Source: Deltaproteobacteria bacterium (GTDB taxonomy: Bacteria > Desulfobacterota > Desulfomonilia > UBA1062). From it: DNA of 64,000 nt. The stretch spans positions 1 through 64,000 of the forward strand of contig JAHDKO010000002.1 of assembly GCA_018436855.1 (NCBI GenBank), read 5' to 3'. Positions within the stretch are counted from its first letter, which is position 1; every line of letters begins with the position of its first letter. Shown in pieces: positions 44,102 to 52,526 of the stretch. Made by a program: the position numbers and the translations under genes. Below the pieces are notes generated by a model. The model saw nothing but the letters and a program-made list of their open reading frames with translations. It was not told where the DNA came from and ran no database searches.

Positions 44102-46765
44102 ATGGCAAAGAAACTTGTGTACCTCTTCGGAGGCAGGGGAACCAAGGCCGAGGGCAACGCCGAAATGAAGGACATCCTCGGCGGCAAGGGCGCAAACCTT
44201 GCCGAAATGACCAATCTCGGAATCCCCGTACCTCCCGGTTTTACCATTTCCACGGAAATGTGCAGAATCTATTACGAGACCAACGGGCTGCCGAAAGAGC
44301 TCAAGACCCAGGTGAAGGAAGCCATCCGCAAGGTGGAGCGCATCATGGGGCTCGGCTACGGCGATGTGGAGGCCCCGCTGCTTTTCTCAGTCCGGTCCGG
44401 AGCCAGGGCGTCCATGCCCGGCATGATGGATACGGTTCTGAATCTCGGCATCAATGACCAGACCGTTCACGGGCTCATCAAGATGAGCGGGAACGAGCGT
44501 TTCGCCTATGACTGCTACCGCCGCTTCATCCAGATGTACTCGGACGTTGTGATGGGCGCGGACTCCGATGCCCTTGAGGAAGAGCTCGAGAAGATGAAGC
44601 ACAAGAAAGGCGTCAGGCTCGACACCGAGCTCACGGCAGCGGATCTGAAACAGCTCGTGGCAGTCATGAAGGATAAGGTGAAGAAGCTCACCGGCAAGGA
44701 CCTGCCTTTCGATCCCATGGACCAGCTCTGGGGCGGAATCGAGGCCGTGTTCAAATCCTGGAACACCCCCCGGGCCATCACCTACCGCAAGCTCAACAAC
44801 ATCCCCGATGAGTGGGGCACCGCGGTCAATGTCCAGGCCATGGTCTTCGGCAACATGGGCGAAAACTCCGCCACCGGCGTGGCATTCACCCGCGACCCCG
44901 CCACCGGAGAGAACGTTTTCTACGGCGAATATCTTCAGAACGCCCAGGGCGAAGACGTGGTCGCCGGCATCCGGACGCCCATGCCCATCAACATCAAGGG
45001 CAAGCGCGACGCCTCGTTCGTGTCCATGCAGGAGGCTCTGCAGGATCAGTACAACCAGCTCGAGGAGATCTACCTTACCCTGGAGAAGCATTATCGCGAC
45101 ATGCAGGACATCGAGTTTACAATCCAGGAGGGTAACCTCTGGATGCTCCAGACCCGCACCGGAAAACGCACCGCGGCCGCTGCCGTCAATATCGCGGTCG
45201 ACATGGTGAAGGAGGGCCTGATCACCAGGGAAGAGGCCGTGAGCCGGGTGAATCCGGAGCAGATCGACCAGCTGCTTCACCCCCAGATCGACCCCAAGGC
45301 CGAGAAAAACGTCATCGGCAAGGGGCTTCCGGCCTCTCCTGGCGCGGCGGTGGGCAAGGTGGTGTTTTCCGCAGAAGATGCCGAGGTCGAGACCACCAAG
45401 GGAGAGAAGGTCATCCTGGTGAGGATCGAGACCTCGCCCGAGGACATCCACGGCATGAACGTGGCCCAGGGCATCCTCACGGCCCGGGGCGGCATGACCT
45501 CCCACGCGGCCGTGGTGGCCAGGGGAATGGGCAAATGCTGCGTGTCCGGGTGCCAGGACCTTGTCATCGACTACAAGAAGCAGGTTGCCAAGCTCGGCTC
45601 GGCCACCTTCAAAAAAGGCGACTACCTCTCGCTCAATGGTACCACGGGCGAGGTGATGCTCGGCGAGGTGGGCACGGTGGAGCCCTCTCTGTCGGGTGCC
45701 TTCGGCACCCTCATGAAGTGGGCCGACAAGATCCGCAAGCTCGGCGTCAGGACCAACGCGGACACGCCCAAGGATTCCCGGGTGGCCCGTGATTTCGGCG
45801 CTGAAGGGATCGGGCTGTGCCGCACCGAGCACATGTTCTTCGAGGCGGACCGGATACTCGCGGTGCGCGAGATGATCCTTTCCGACGACGAACAGGGCAG
45901 GCGCAAGGCCCTGGAAAAGATCAAGCCCATGCAGAAGGGCGATTTCCAGTCCATCTTCGAGGTCATGGACGGGCTGCCGGTCACCATAAGGCTTCTCGAT
46001 CCGCCGCTGCACGAGTTCCTCCCCAATACCGATGCAGAAGTGGCTGAGGTCGCCAAGGCCCTGAAAAAGACCCCTGCTCATATCAAGGCGAAGCGAGATT
46101 CGCTCCACGAGTCAAACCCCATGCTGGGTCACCGCGGCTGCCGGCTGGGCGTCACCTTCCCTGAGATCTACGAGATGCAGGTCAGGGCAATCATGGAGGC
46201 GGCGTGCGATGCCGCAAAGAAGGGAGTCAAGGTCAAACCCGAGATCATGATTCCCCTTGTGGCCCATGTGAACGAGCTCGCATCACTCAAGGCCATGACC
46301 GTCGAAGTGGCCGAGGAAGTGATGAAGGCGTACAAGGTCAAGCTCGACTATATGGTGGGCACCATGATAGAGCTGCCCAGGGCCGCGCTCACGGCCGACG
46401 AGATCGCCAGGGAGGCCGAGTTCTTCTCATTCGGAACCAACGACCTCACCCAGACCACCTTCGGCCTTTCGCGTGACGACGCGGGCAAGTTCCTGCCCTT
46501 CTACGTCGACAAGAAGATCTTCCCCAAAGACCCTTTCACGGCCATCGATCAGGACGGGCTGGGAGAGCTCATCAAGATCGGCGTGAAAAAGGGAAGGTCG
46601 GCACGGAAGAACCTGAAGATCGGCATCTGTGGAGAGCATGGCGGTGAGCCTTCATCAATCGAATTCTGCCACAGGGCGGGCTTTAACTACGTTAGCTGCT
46701 CGCCGTATCGCGTCCCGATCGCGCGGCTCGCTGCTGCGCATGCGGCACTGCAGAACAAGAAGTGA
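44102..46765 (+). CDS. ppdK: Pyruvate, phosphate dikinase
   Basis: 887 aa. It interconverts pyruvate + ATP + Pi and PEP + AMP + PPi, useful in anaerobes for gluconeogenesis or energy-saving glycolysis. The N-terminal ATP-grasp region carries SVRSGARASMPGMMDTVLNLG. The swivelling phosphohistidine is His468 in GGMTSHAAVVARGMGKCCV. The C-terminal PEP-binding barrel has GIGLCRTEHMFF and FGTNDLTQTTFG. Start at ATG 44102 behind AGAGGGAG. The stop overlaps the tmk start (GTGA). Confidence 0.97.
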   Translation: MAKKLVYLFGGRGTKAEGNAEMKDILGGKGANLAEMTNLGIPVPPGFTISTEMCRIYYETNGLPKELKTQVKEAIRKVERIMGLGYGDVEAPLLFSVRSGARASMPGMMDTVLNLGINDQTVHGLIKMSGNERFAYDCYRRFIQMYSDVVMGADSDALEEELEKMKHKKGVRLDTELTAADLKQLVAVMKDKVKKLTGKDLPFDPMDQLWGGIEAVFKSWNTPRAITYRKLNNIPDEWGTAVNVQAMVFGNMGENSATGVAFTRDPATGENVFYGEYLQNAQGEDVVAGIRTPMPINIKGKRDASFVSMQEALQDQYNQLEEIYLTLEKHYRDMQDIEFTIQEGNLWMLQTRTGKRTAAAAVNIAVDMVKEGLITREEAVSRVNPEQIDQLLHPQIDPKAEKNVIGKGLPASPGAAVGKVVFSAEDAEVETTKGEKVILVRIETSPEDIHGMNVAQGILTARGGMTSHAAVVARGMGKCCVSGCQDLVIDYKKQVAKLGSATFKKGDYLSLNGTTGEVMLGEVGTVEPSLSGAFGTLMKWADKIRKLGVRTNADTPKDSRVARDFGAEGIGLCRTEHMFFEADRILAVREMILSDDEQGRRKALEKIKPMQKGDFQSIFEVMDGLPVTIRLLDPPLHEFLPNTDAEVAEVAKALKKTPAHIKAKRDSLHESNPMLGHRGCRLGVTFPEIYEMQVRAIMEAACDAAKKGVKVKPEIMIPLVAHVNELASLKAMTVEVAEEVMKAYKVKLDYMVGTMIELPRAALTADEIAREAEFFSFGTNDLTQTTFGLSRDDAGKFLPFYVDKKIFPKDPFTAIDQDGLGELIKIGVKKGRSARKNLKIGICGEHGGEPSSIEFCHRAGFNYVSCSPYRVPIARLAAAHAALQNKK

Positions 46766-47361
46766 TCATCAGCTTCGAGGGCGGAGAGGGGACGGGAAAG
46801 TCCACCCACGCGAAAATCCTCTCCGCGCATCTTGAACAGCACGGGCTGCCCTGGCTCTCGTTCCGGGAGCCGGGCGGCTCTGCCTTTTCCGAAGATATCC
46901 GCGGTCTGTTCTTTCATGAAGGCCTGGACACGATTACCGAGCTGCTCCTGATCCTCGCCTCGCGCCGAGAAAACGTCGTGAATCTGGTCCGTCCCGCGAT
47001 CGAGCAGGGTAAGGTCGTGATCATCGACCGGTTCATCGACTCGACTCTGGCGTATCAGGGAGTGCTGGGAGGGCTCGGTGTCGAGCGTGTCCGAGAGATT
47101 ATGGAGAATACGGAAACCTGGATCGAGCCTGACCTCACCTTTGTCCTCGACGTGGACCCCGGCCGCGCACTGAAGCGGATCGTGCCGGGAGACAAGTTCG
47201 AGATCCGCGAGCCCGCCTATCATCAGAGGCTGCGGCAGGCATTCCTCGACCTCGCCGTGGGGGCGAGGCATTGCATCATCGATGCGGACAGGCCCCGTGA
47301 TCAGGTGAGCGCTGAGATTCTGTCAGCAGTAGACCGAGAGTTGCAGCTGCCTGGTGGGTGA
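46762..47361 (+). CDS. tmk: Thymidylate kinase
   Basis: 199 aa, converts dTMP to dTDP. Walker A FEGGEGTGKST is at the N terminus; REPGG and the substrate motif DRFIDSTLAYQG are conserved. The GTG start overlaps the ppdK stop (GTGA), giving translational coupling, an unusual partner for tmk. The LID region (about 140-150) has the sequence GDKFEIREPAYHQR. Confidence 0.93.
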   Translation: MIISFEGGEGTGKSTHAKILSAHLEQHGLPWLSFREPGGSAFSEDIRGLFFHEGLDTITELLLILASRRENVVNLVRPAIEQGKVVIIDRFIDSTLAYQGVLGGLGVERVREIMENTETWIEPDLTFVLDVDPGRALKRIVPGDKFEIREPAYHQRLRQAFLDLAVGARHCIIDADRPRDQVSAEILSAVDRELQLPGG

Positions 47362-47410
47362 GTTGCCCCGATCAGGGATCGTTCTTCCTGCTGAATTCAT
47401 ATAAGGGCGT

Positions 47411-47890
47411 TTATTCGGCGGGGCGTCTGAAGTGGCCGCTCTTGCCCCCGGTCTTTTCCATGAGACGGATGCCGCTTATGACCATGGTTTTGTCTATGGC
47501 CTTGCACATGTCGTAGATCGTGAGGAGCGCAATGCTCGCGGCGTGCAGGGCCTCCATCTCGACCCCGGTTCTTCCGGAGACCTTGACGCTCGACTCCACC
47601 TCTATGCTCGCGTTTTCTTCCCTGGGGAAGAACTCCACCGAAATCTTGTCTATGGGAAGCGGATGGCACAGGGGAATGGTCTGCGCCGTGTTCTTTGCCG
47701 CCATGATGCCCGCAATCTTTGCTGTGGCGAGCACGTTGCCCTTTGCCACCCGGTCGCTCACCACCGCGGTGAAGGCCTCGCGGCTCATGCTGATGGAACC
47801 CCGCGCCACAGCGACCCTGGTGGTTGCCTCCTTGCCACCGACATCCACCATGGATATCCGGCCCTGGTCATCGAGATGAGTGAACCCCAC
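47411..47890 (-). CDS. moaC: Cyclic pyranopterin monophosphate synthase MoaC
   Basis: 159 aa. It rearranges the 3',8-cyclo-GTP made by MoaA into cyclic pyranopterin monophosphate in molybdenum cofactor synthesis. Motifs: GKEATTRVAVARG, the active site LCHPLPIDKISV (His and Lys), and TGVEMEALHAAS. Start placed at GTG 47890, where the family begins (GFTHLDDQGR); upstream ATG at 47995 would give a 35-residue, arginine-rich extension that is not MoaC. It is the third gene of a three-gene minus-strand unit; the molybdenum enzymes are elsewhere. Confidence 0.93.
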   Translation of the reverse strand: MGFTHLDDQGRISMVDVGGKEATTRVAVARGSISMSREAFTAVVSDRVAKGNVLATAKIAGIMAAKNTAQTIPLCHPLPIDKISVEFFPREENASIEVESSVKVSGRTGVEMEALHAASIALLTIYDMCKAIDKTMVISGIRLMEKTGGKSGHFRRPAE

Positions 47891-47903
47891 GATGCCGCCC
47901 CGA

Positions 47904-48164
47904 TCAGTCGGTATCCGACGAGGACGAAGAGTCGCTGGATGTCTTTGCAGGCTCGGAGGAAGGCTTGGTGTCCGTGGGCGTGTTCTTCTTCGCATAGTCC
48001 GTCAGATACCAGCCCGAGCCTTTGAGATGGAAGGAAGAACGGGAGATCAGCTTCTTCACCGGCCCTCCGCACACCGAGCACTGCCGCACCGGGGCATCGC
48101 TGAACTTCTGCACCGCCTCGAACTCGTGATTACACCTTAAGCACTTATACTCATAAATAGGCAT
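47904..48164 (-). CDS. FmdB-family zinc ribbon protein
   Basis: 86 aa. Starts [16 protein letters not shown], the typical FmdB-like zinc ribbon with cysteine pairs CLRC and CSVC; the C terminus is a low-complexity tail rich in Ser, Thr and Asp. It may act as a regulator or small metal-binding protein; some relatives are linked to formylmethanofuran dehydrogenase or amidase genes. It lies 13 bases upstream of moaC and overlaps the preceding gene by 14 bases. Confidence 0.87.
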   Translation of the reverse strand: MPIYEYKCLRCNHEFEAVQKFSDAPVRQCSVCGGPVKKLISRSSFHLKGSGWYLTDYAKKNTPTDTKPSSEPAKTSSDSSSSSDTD

Positions 48165-48681
48165 GGAAATGACTCCCTTGATCTACGATTTTCGTGGAAC
48201 TATATAGGGGTGCTGCCTCTACCTTGTCAAGCAGCGTAAGGACATTTTTCAGCCCGGTCAGGGGATTTTTTGCAAGAAGCAGCCGGGTCAGAGAATCCAC
48301 GAATGCCTCCTCGTCTTCCTTTCGAGACTCGAAGAAGTCCGCAATCCCGGATGAGAAACGGTGGATATGGAGCAGCTCGTGAGTCATGATGAAGGTGAAG
48401 AACGACATCAGGTCGATCTCGCGGTGCCTGCTCACAAAGTCGCAGATCTCGATGTCCTGCAGGCATATCCGAAACAGAGGCGGCTTGTGCTTTTCCTGTG
48501 GCGAGAGAAGGAGGAGGTGGGCAAAGACCCCCTCCCGGCGCTCGTCCTCACCCGACTCCGCCAGGGTGACGACGTCGTAGAGGCCGTCACCGCTCCACTT
48601 GGTCTCTTTCGAGACGATGCGCTCGGCCAGAAGTGAGCCGTGCACGAGCATACTCCTGTGTCCGGGATGGAAGTAAGCCAT
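48151..48681 (-). CDS. Uncharacterised protein with HExxH motif
   Basis: 176 aa. I do not recognise the family. The segment [20 protein letters not shown] (about 108-127) contains HELLH, the zinc metalloprotease pattern HExxH, with a third histidine three residues after. No signal peptide or membrane segment, so a cytoplasmic metal-dependent protease or hydrolase is possible. Start at ATG 48681 (a 12-residue longer version from 48717 is possible). First gene of a unit with a FmdB zinc ribbon and moaC. Confidence 0.65.
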   Translation of the reverse strand: MAYFHPGHRSMLVHGSLLAERIVSKETKWSGDGLYDVVTLAESGEDERREGVFAHLLLLSPQEKHKPPLFRICLQDIEICDFVSRHREIDLMSFFTFIMTHELLHIHRFSSGIADFFESRKEDEEAFVDSLTRLLLAKNPLTGLKNVLTLLDKVEAAPLYSSTKIVDQGSHFHAYL

Positions 48682-48792
48682 GCCTTGTATCCTAGTGCCT
48701 TTGCACGGAAAAATCAAGGGGCCGGACGTTTTCGCCCGGCTCAGGCATCACTGGTCACCTGTCTCTGCCGGGTTCAGACGCCCCTGACGACA

Positions 48793-49812
48793 TCAGATGT
48801 CCCTGTCCACCGCCTGCGCGATGCGCCGGATACCTTCCATCACTGATTTGAACTCGCTCGGGCGCAACGACTGTGACCCGTCGCACAGTGCCTCCTCCGG
48901 CCTGGCATGCACCTCGATCATGAGGCCGTCCGCACCGGCTGCCACGGCTGCATACGCCATGGGCTCGACATAGCGCGCATGCCCGGTGCTGTGGGATGGG
49001 TCGACGATCACGGGCAGATGGGTCTTTTCCTTGAGCACGGGCACGGCGGAAAGATCCAGGGTGTTCCGGGTGGCGGTCTCGAAGGTCCGGATGCCTCGCT
49101 CGCACAGGATCACCTGGCTGTTGCCGCTGGAGAGCACATATTCGGCCGACATGAGAAACTCCTCGATGGTCGTGGACATGCCCCGCTTGAGCAGTACGGG
49201 CTTTCTGGTCTTGCCCACCTCCTTGAGCAGCGGGAAGTTCTGGATGTTTCGCGCGCCCACCTGCAGACAGTCTGCATGCTCGGAGACGATCTCGATGCTG
49301 GCCGCGTCCATGACCTCGGTGATCACGGGCAGGTGATAGGCCTCTTTGGCCTTTGAGAGGAGGTAGAGGCCGTCGTTCATGAGTCCCTGGAATGCATAGG
49401 GCGAGGTCCTGGGCTTGAACGCACCACCCCTGAGCATGTGGGCGCCGCTCTCCTTGATCGCCGCCGCCACCTCCATGACCTGATCCAGAGACTCGACCGC
49501 GCAGGGTCCGGCAATGACGAGGAGTTTCCGGTTTCCCACCTTGACGCCGCCGCCCAAGTCGATCACGGTCGATTCCTTCTTGGTCTCCCGGGAGGCGAGC
49601 TTGTAGGGGGCGAGGATGGGGATCACCTTTTCCACTCCGGGCTGGGCTTCGAGCGAGGCGAGGCGGTGCTTATTCCGCTCGTCCCCGATGGCCCCGAAGA
49701 TCATCCGTTCTTCGCCCTGGCTCTCGTGCACCCGGTAGCCCATTTCTTCGACAAGCTTCCTGACGTGATCGATCTCTTCCGGTGTTGCGCCTTTTTTCAT
49801 GGATATGATCAT
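48793..49812 (-). CDS. aroF: 3-deoxy-7-phosphoheptulonate (DAHP) synthase
   Basis: 339 aa, first enzyme of the shikimate pathway (PEP + erythrose-4-phosphate). A ferredoxin-like regulatory domain (about 1-70) precedes a TIM-barrel type I-beta catalytic domain: [79 protein letters not shown] precedes ATG 49812. The gene sits behind an aromatic-codon leader and attenuator (49861-49993), so it should be induced by shortage of charged tyrosine, phenylalanine or tryptophan tRNA. Confidence 0.95.
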   Translation of the reverse strand: MIISMKKGATPEEIDHVRKLVEEMGYRVHESQGEERMIFGAIGDERNKHRLASLEAQPGVEKVIPILAPYKLASRETKKESTVIDLGGGVKVGNRKLLVIAGPCAVESLDQVMEVAAAIKESGAHMLRGGAFKPRTSPYAFQGLMNDGLYLLSKAKEAYHLPVITEVMDAASIEIVSEHADCLQVGARNIQNFPLLKEVGKTRKPVLLKRGMSTTIEEFLMSAEYVLSSGNSQVILCERGIRTFETATRNTLDLSAVPVLKEKTHLPVIVDPSHSTGHARYVEPMAYAAVAAGADGLMIEVHARPEEALCDGSQSLRPSEFKSVMEGIRRIAQAVDRDI

Positions 49813-49860
49813 AATGACCTCCTTGTATGTAACGGCCTCAGGAGTGGACCCGCGGCAATA

Positions 49861-49900
49861 AAAAAGGCCGTGGGGGTCTTGAACCACCCACGGCCTTTTT
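49861..49900 (-). terminator. Attenuator terminator of aroF
   Basis: A 14-bp perfect stem (49887-49900 with 49861-49874) around a 12-base loop, followed on the minus strand by TTTTTTA. It stands between the leader peptide gene and aroF, 49 bases before the aroF start. A 13-bp antiterminator (49924-49936 with 49881-49893, four G-U pairs) shares the arm 49887-49893, so only one structure can form. Confidence 0.85.
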
Positions 49901-49936
49901 GTTCATATTTTGAACAGATCAGCCCACAGGCGGTTC
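49881..49936 (-). promoter_or_regulatory. Antiterminator of aroF
   Basis: On the RNA, GAACCGCCUGUGG (49936-49924, in the leader-peptide end) can pair with CCGUGGGUGGUUC (49893-49881) over all 13 bases, with G-U pairs included. This uses the first arm of the terminator. A small hairpin GTTCA-AAATA-TGAAC (49901-49915) lies in its loop. Confidence 0.75.
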
Positions 49937-49993
49937 TCCCCTGGTAAACCAGAAATAATACCCATAATACCTGGTGGCTGATGTTGTAGTCAT
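49919..49993 (-). CDS. Aromatic-amino-acid leader peptide of aroF
   Basis: A 24-codon reading frame whose residues 8-16 are RYYGYYFWF: four Tyr, two Phe and one Trp codon within eight. It ends at a TGA (49919-49921) just before the attenuator stem. Ribosomes stalling at these codons would leave the antiterminator segment free; full translation to the stop would cover it and let the terminator form. No clear ribosome-binding site precedes ATG 49993, and the promoter is uncertain: a GATAAT (50013-50018 on the minus strand) lies 20 bases upstream. The ATG is the only start in this frame after an in-frame stop eight codons earlier. Confidence 0.8.
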   Translation of the reverse strand: MTTTSATRYYGYYFWFTRGEPPVG

Positions 49994-50138
49994 GTCGCTG
50001 TATATGCCAGAAATTATCCTGCCCGGCAAGGGGAAAAACAGCCTGGTTGCAAAAAGTTTCTACAGGCAGAAACATCCGCTTCCTTCCTCACTAAGGAGGA
50101 ACACTTGAGAGAAGGATAGTATTTCCGGGGCGTTCATC

Positions 50139-50167
50139 TTGACACCCCGGCAAGGTTCTGCTAGCCT
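50139..50167 (+). promoter_or_regulatory. Promoter of the riboswitch-btuB unit
   Basis: TTGACA (50139-50144), 17 bases, TAGCCT (50162-50167). Expected start near 50174, at the beginning of the cobalamin riboswitch. Confidence 0.55.
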
Positions 50168-50174
50168 CCTGCTC

Positions 50175-50345
50175 AACCCTGCTGCGGATTCAAGGGAACC
50201 CGGTGCGATTCCGGGACGGGGACGCCGCTGTGAACGGGGACAGGCGGTCTTGAAAACCACCACTGCCATTTTTAACGGCGGGAAGGTGAGGCCGGCTGGA
50301 CGATCCGTGAGTCAGAAGACCTATCCGCGGTCAACGGACTACACC
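50175..50345 (+). ncRNA. Cobalamin riboswitch
   Basis: Conserved elements in the right order: CAAGGGAACCCGGTGCGATT with CCGGGAC, then CGCCGCTGTGAACGG, CCACTG, GGCGGGAAGG, and the B12-box version GAGTCAGAAGACCT near 50310. It lies upstream of a BtuB-like receptor gene, the classic arrangement. The riboswitch binds adenosyl- or methylcobalamin and lowers expression of uptake genes. Confidence 0.9.
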
Positions 50346-50363
50346 TGCGTACCCGGGTGGAGA

Positions 50364-50391
50364 CTCCTAGGGAATTCATCCTATTAGGAGG
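50364..50391 (+). promoter_or_regulatory. Riboswitch expression platform (SD-sequestering hairpin)
   Basis: CTCCTA (50364-50369) pairs with TAGGAG (50385-50390), which is most of the AGGAGG ribosome-binding site nine bases before ATG 50401. No T tract is present, so control is probably at translation start. Confidence 0.75.
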
Positions 50392-50400
50392 TGTCCCCTT

Positions 50401-52314
50401 ATGCTCCATCGATTCACGGCAGCAAGCGCACTCGGTGTTCTGTGGTTTTTTCTCTCGTTTCTTCCCTTCTTTCCCGCCCATGCCGAGGAGATCATCGTCA
50501 CGGCCACTGCCATTGACGACACATCGACTTCTTCCATGACCGGCAAGGCGCCCACCGCGTTCAGCGACATCGTGGAGGTCAGGCCCCTGGCAACCGGGCT
50601 CATCGACACCCGCGACGCGATCAGAAAGGCTGTCTCCGTCGATCTGCCCGTCTATGGCGGGGCGGTTCCCGTGCCGGTGAGCCTGCGGGGAACGAACTAT
50701 CAGCAGACGCTCGTCATGCTCGACGGGGTTCCCCTCAGCTCGGTCAGCGGGGACCTGGTCGACCTTTCTCTGTACACGGTCCCCGAGATCGACCGGATCG
50801 AGATCATCAAGGGCAGCAACTCGGCCGCATACGGCGGCTCGGCTATGGGAGGGGTTGTCAACATCGTCACCCGGAATCCCCGGCCCGGCAACAGCTTGGA
50901 ATTCACCTCGTCCCTGGGCACCTACGGGTACAGCCTCTACAACCTGCTCCTGAACACCGAGACGGGCGGAGCAGGGTTTCTCCTGGATGTGACCCGGAGC
51001 CGGGCGGACAACGACTATCTCTACGAACGGGAAGACGGGACCACGGCGCGCAGGGAGAACAACCACACAGAGCACACCTCTCTTCTCTCGAAGCTCTGGA
51101 TGGATATCGACGGATGGGACACGCTTTTCTCGGGAACCCTGGCCGCACAGGAGCTCGGTTCGCCCGGAAGCGAAGGCAGTGCAGGCATGCTGACCCCTGA
51201 CGACGAGGTGAATACGACCCGGTACTCGTTCATGATCGATACGGTCCGGGAGCTCGACCCCAACAGATCCCTGGCCTTAAAGGCCTCCCGGATGTCCACC
51301 CGCACCTGCACCAGCAATTTTGCCTTTTTCACCGGGGACGTCCGGTCCCGGCTCACGAGCGACTATTTCGATGCGACCTATTCCCATGGCATGGGTCCCC
51401 TGAAGCTCTCTCCCGAGGTCACCGTGCGCAGGGAGCGGCTCAGCAGCGATGACTACGGCATCCACTCGCGCACCGTTACATCCGGGGTCCTCCATTCGAC
51501 CCTTGACCTCGACCCTGTTCTGTTTTCCCTTGACCTGCGGCACGACTACAGCACCGCGTTCGAAGGAAGATGGACCTGGCACGGCGGGGCTTTCTGGAAC
51601 GTCGTACCCCATCTCGGGCTCAAAGCGAACGCGGGCACCGGGTACCGCGAGCCCACCATGGGCCATCTCTATTCCCCCTCCAGCTGGTACACCTTCATCT
51701 CCAACCCTGACCTCGAGCCCGAAAAGTCGTTCGGCTGGGACATCGGCCCTGTGGTCGAGTTCGAGCTGTTCGGCTTGAGCGCGAGCTATTTCGTGACGCG
51801 CTACAGCGATCTGATCAAGATGGACTCCGACCTTGCGGCCATGAACTTTACCTATGTCAATGTGGACCGCGCGTACGCCTCGGGCGTTGAGACCTATGCA
51901 TGGGTAAAGCCGGTCGAGCCCGTGAAGCTCTCGCTGGGCTATGCCTTCAACCAGTTCCGGTACGGGAGCGGACCCTTCGAGAGCAAGCGGATCAGGCTCA
52001 AGCCGCAGGATATCTTCACGCTCCAGGCCGACTACCTGCCCGTGCTCTACGGACGGCAGGTCGATATTTTCGCCTCCTACCAGTTCAGGGAGGGGGTTTA
52101 CACCGACGATGCCAACACCGGAAAGACAGGCAACAGAAACATCGTCGACGCCGGCATCGCCTGTGAGATCACCCGGTTTGCCACGGCCGCCTTCAAGATC
52201 AGCAACATCCTGGACGACACCTCGGTAGAGTATGAAGACCGGTCGGAGTGGGGCAGCTTCTGGTATCCTGTGCCAGGGAGGACCTACCGCGTCTCGCTGC
52301 AGATGAGGTTCTAG
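50401..52314 (+). CDS. TonB-dependent receptor, BtuB-like
   Basis: 637 aa outer-membrane receptor. Signal peptide of about 29 residues ending HA before EEIIVTATA (TonB-box-like). The plug domain (about 45-165) has LRGTNYQQTLVMLDGVPL and RIEIIKGSNSAAYGGSAMGGVVNIVTR; the beta-barrel covers the rest and ends in a C-terminal aromatic residue (YRVSLQMRF). The upstream cobalamin riboswitch argues that the ligand is a cobalamin or related corrinoid. The TonB/ExbBD and BtuFCD partners are not in the window. Confidence 0.9.
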   Translation: MLHRFTAASALGVLWFFLSFLPFFPAHAEEIIVTATAIDDTSTSSMTGKAPTAFSDIVEVRPLATGLIDTRDAIRKAVSVDLPVYGGAVPVPVSLRGTNYQQTLVMLDGVPLSSVSGDLVDLSLYTVPEIDRIEIIKGSNSAAYGGSAMGGVVNIVTRNPRPGNSLEFTSSLGTYGYSLYNLLLNTETGGAGFLLDVTRSRADNDYLYEREDGTTARRENNHTEHTSLLSKLWMDIDGWDTLFSGTLAAQELGSPGSEGSAGMLTPDDEVNTTRYSFMIDTVRELDPNRSLALKASRMSTRTCTSNFAFFTGDVRSRLTSDYFDATYSHGMGPLKLSPEVTVRRERLSSDDYGIHSRTVTSGVLHSTLDLDPVLFSLDLRHDYSTAFEGRWTWHGGAFWNVVPHLGLKANAGTGYREPTMGHLYSPSSWYTFISNPDLEPEKSFGWDIGPVVEFELFGLSASYFVTRYSDLIKMDSDLAAMNFTYVNVDRAYASGVETYAWVKPVEPVKLSLGYAFNQFRYGSGPFESKRIRLKPQDIFTLQADYLPVLYGRQVDIFASYQFREGVYTDDANTGKTGNRNIVDAGIACEITRFATAAFKISNILDDTSVEYEDRSEWGSFWYPVPGRTYRVSLQMRF

Positions 52315-52354
52315 ATTCTCGTCCTGAATACTATAGTGCTATAGTGGCAAACAA

Positions 52355-52526
52355 AAGCTTCCTTAATAAAACAGTCCCGGCATTGGAGTCACGATACCTT
52401 GGGGCGCCGGCTCGTATCGCGGCAATCTGCCACTGTAGGGCTAAAGGGAGCAGGGCCGGAATGGCACGTGCCTCTTGAGCGGGGCACGCCGACGACCGTG
52501 GGGATGGACCGGTCAGCCGGCAGGCC
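52355..52526 (+). ncRNA. Possible degenerate cobalamin riboswitch
   Basis: A sequence resembling the cobalamin riboswitch core in parts: CCCGGCATTGGAGTC, GCCACTGT (52429-52436) followed by AAAGGGAGCAG, and GGTCAGCCGGCAGGCC (52511-52526) near a B12-box position, total length about 170 bases. The match to the consensus is incomplete. Downstream on this strand no uptake gene follows; the region enters the antisense DUF429 remnant. It may be a decayed second copy of the riboswitch at 50175. Confidence 0.35.

Noticed and set aside
49809-50075. Minus-strand frame of 88 codons over the aroF leader
   Set aside because: Runs through the attenuator stem and overlaps the leader peptide in another frame; the 24-codon aromatic frame is the meaningful one.
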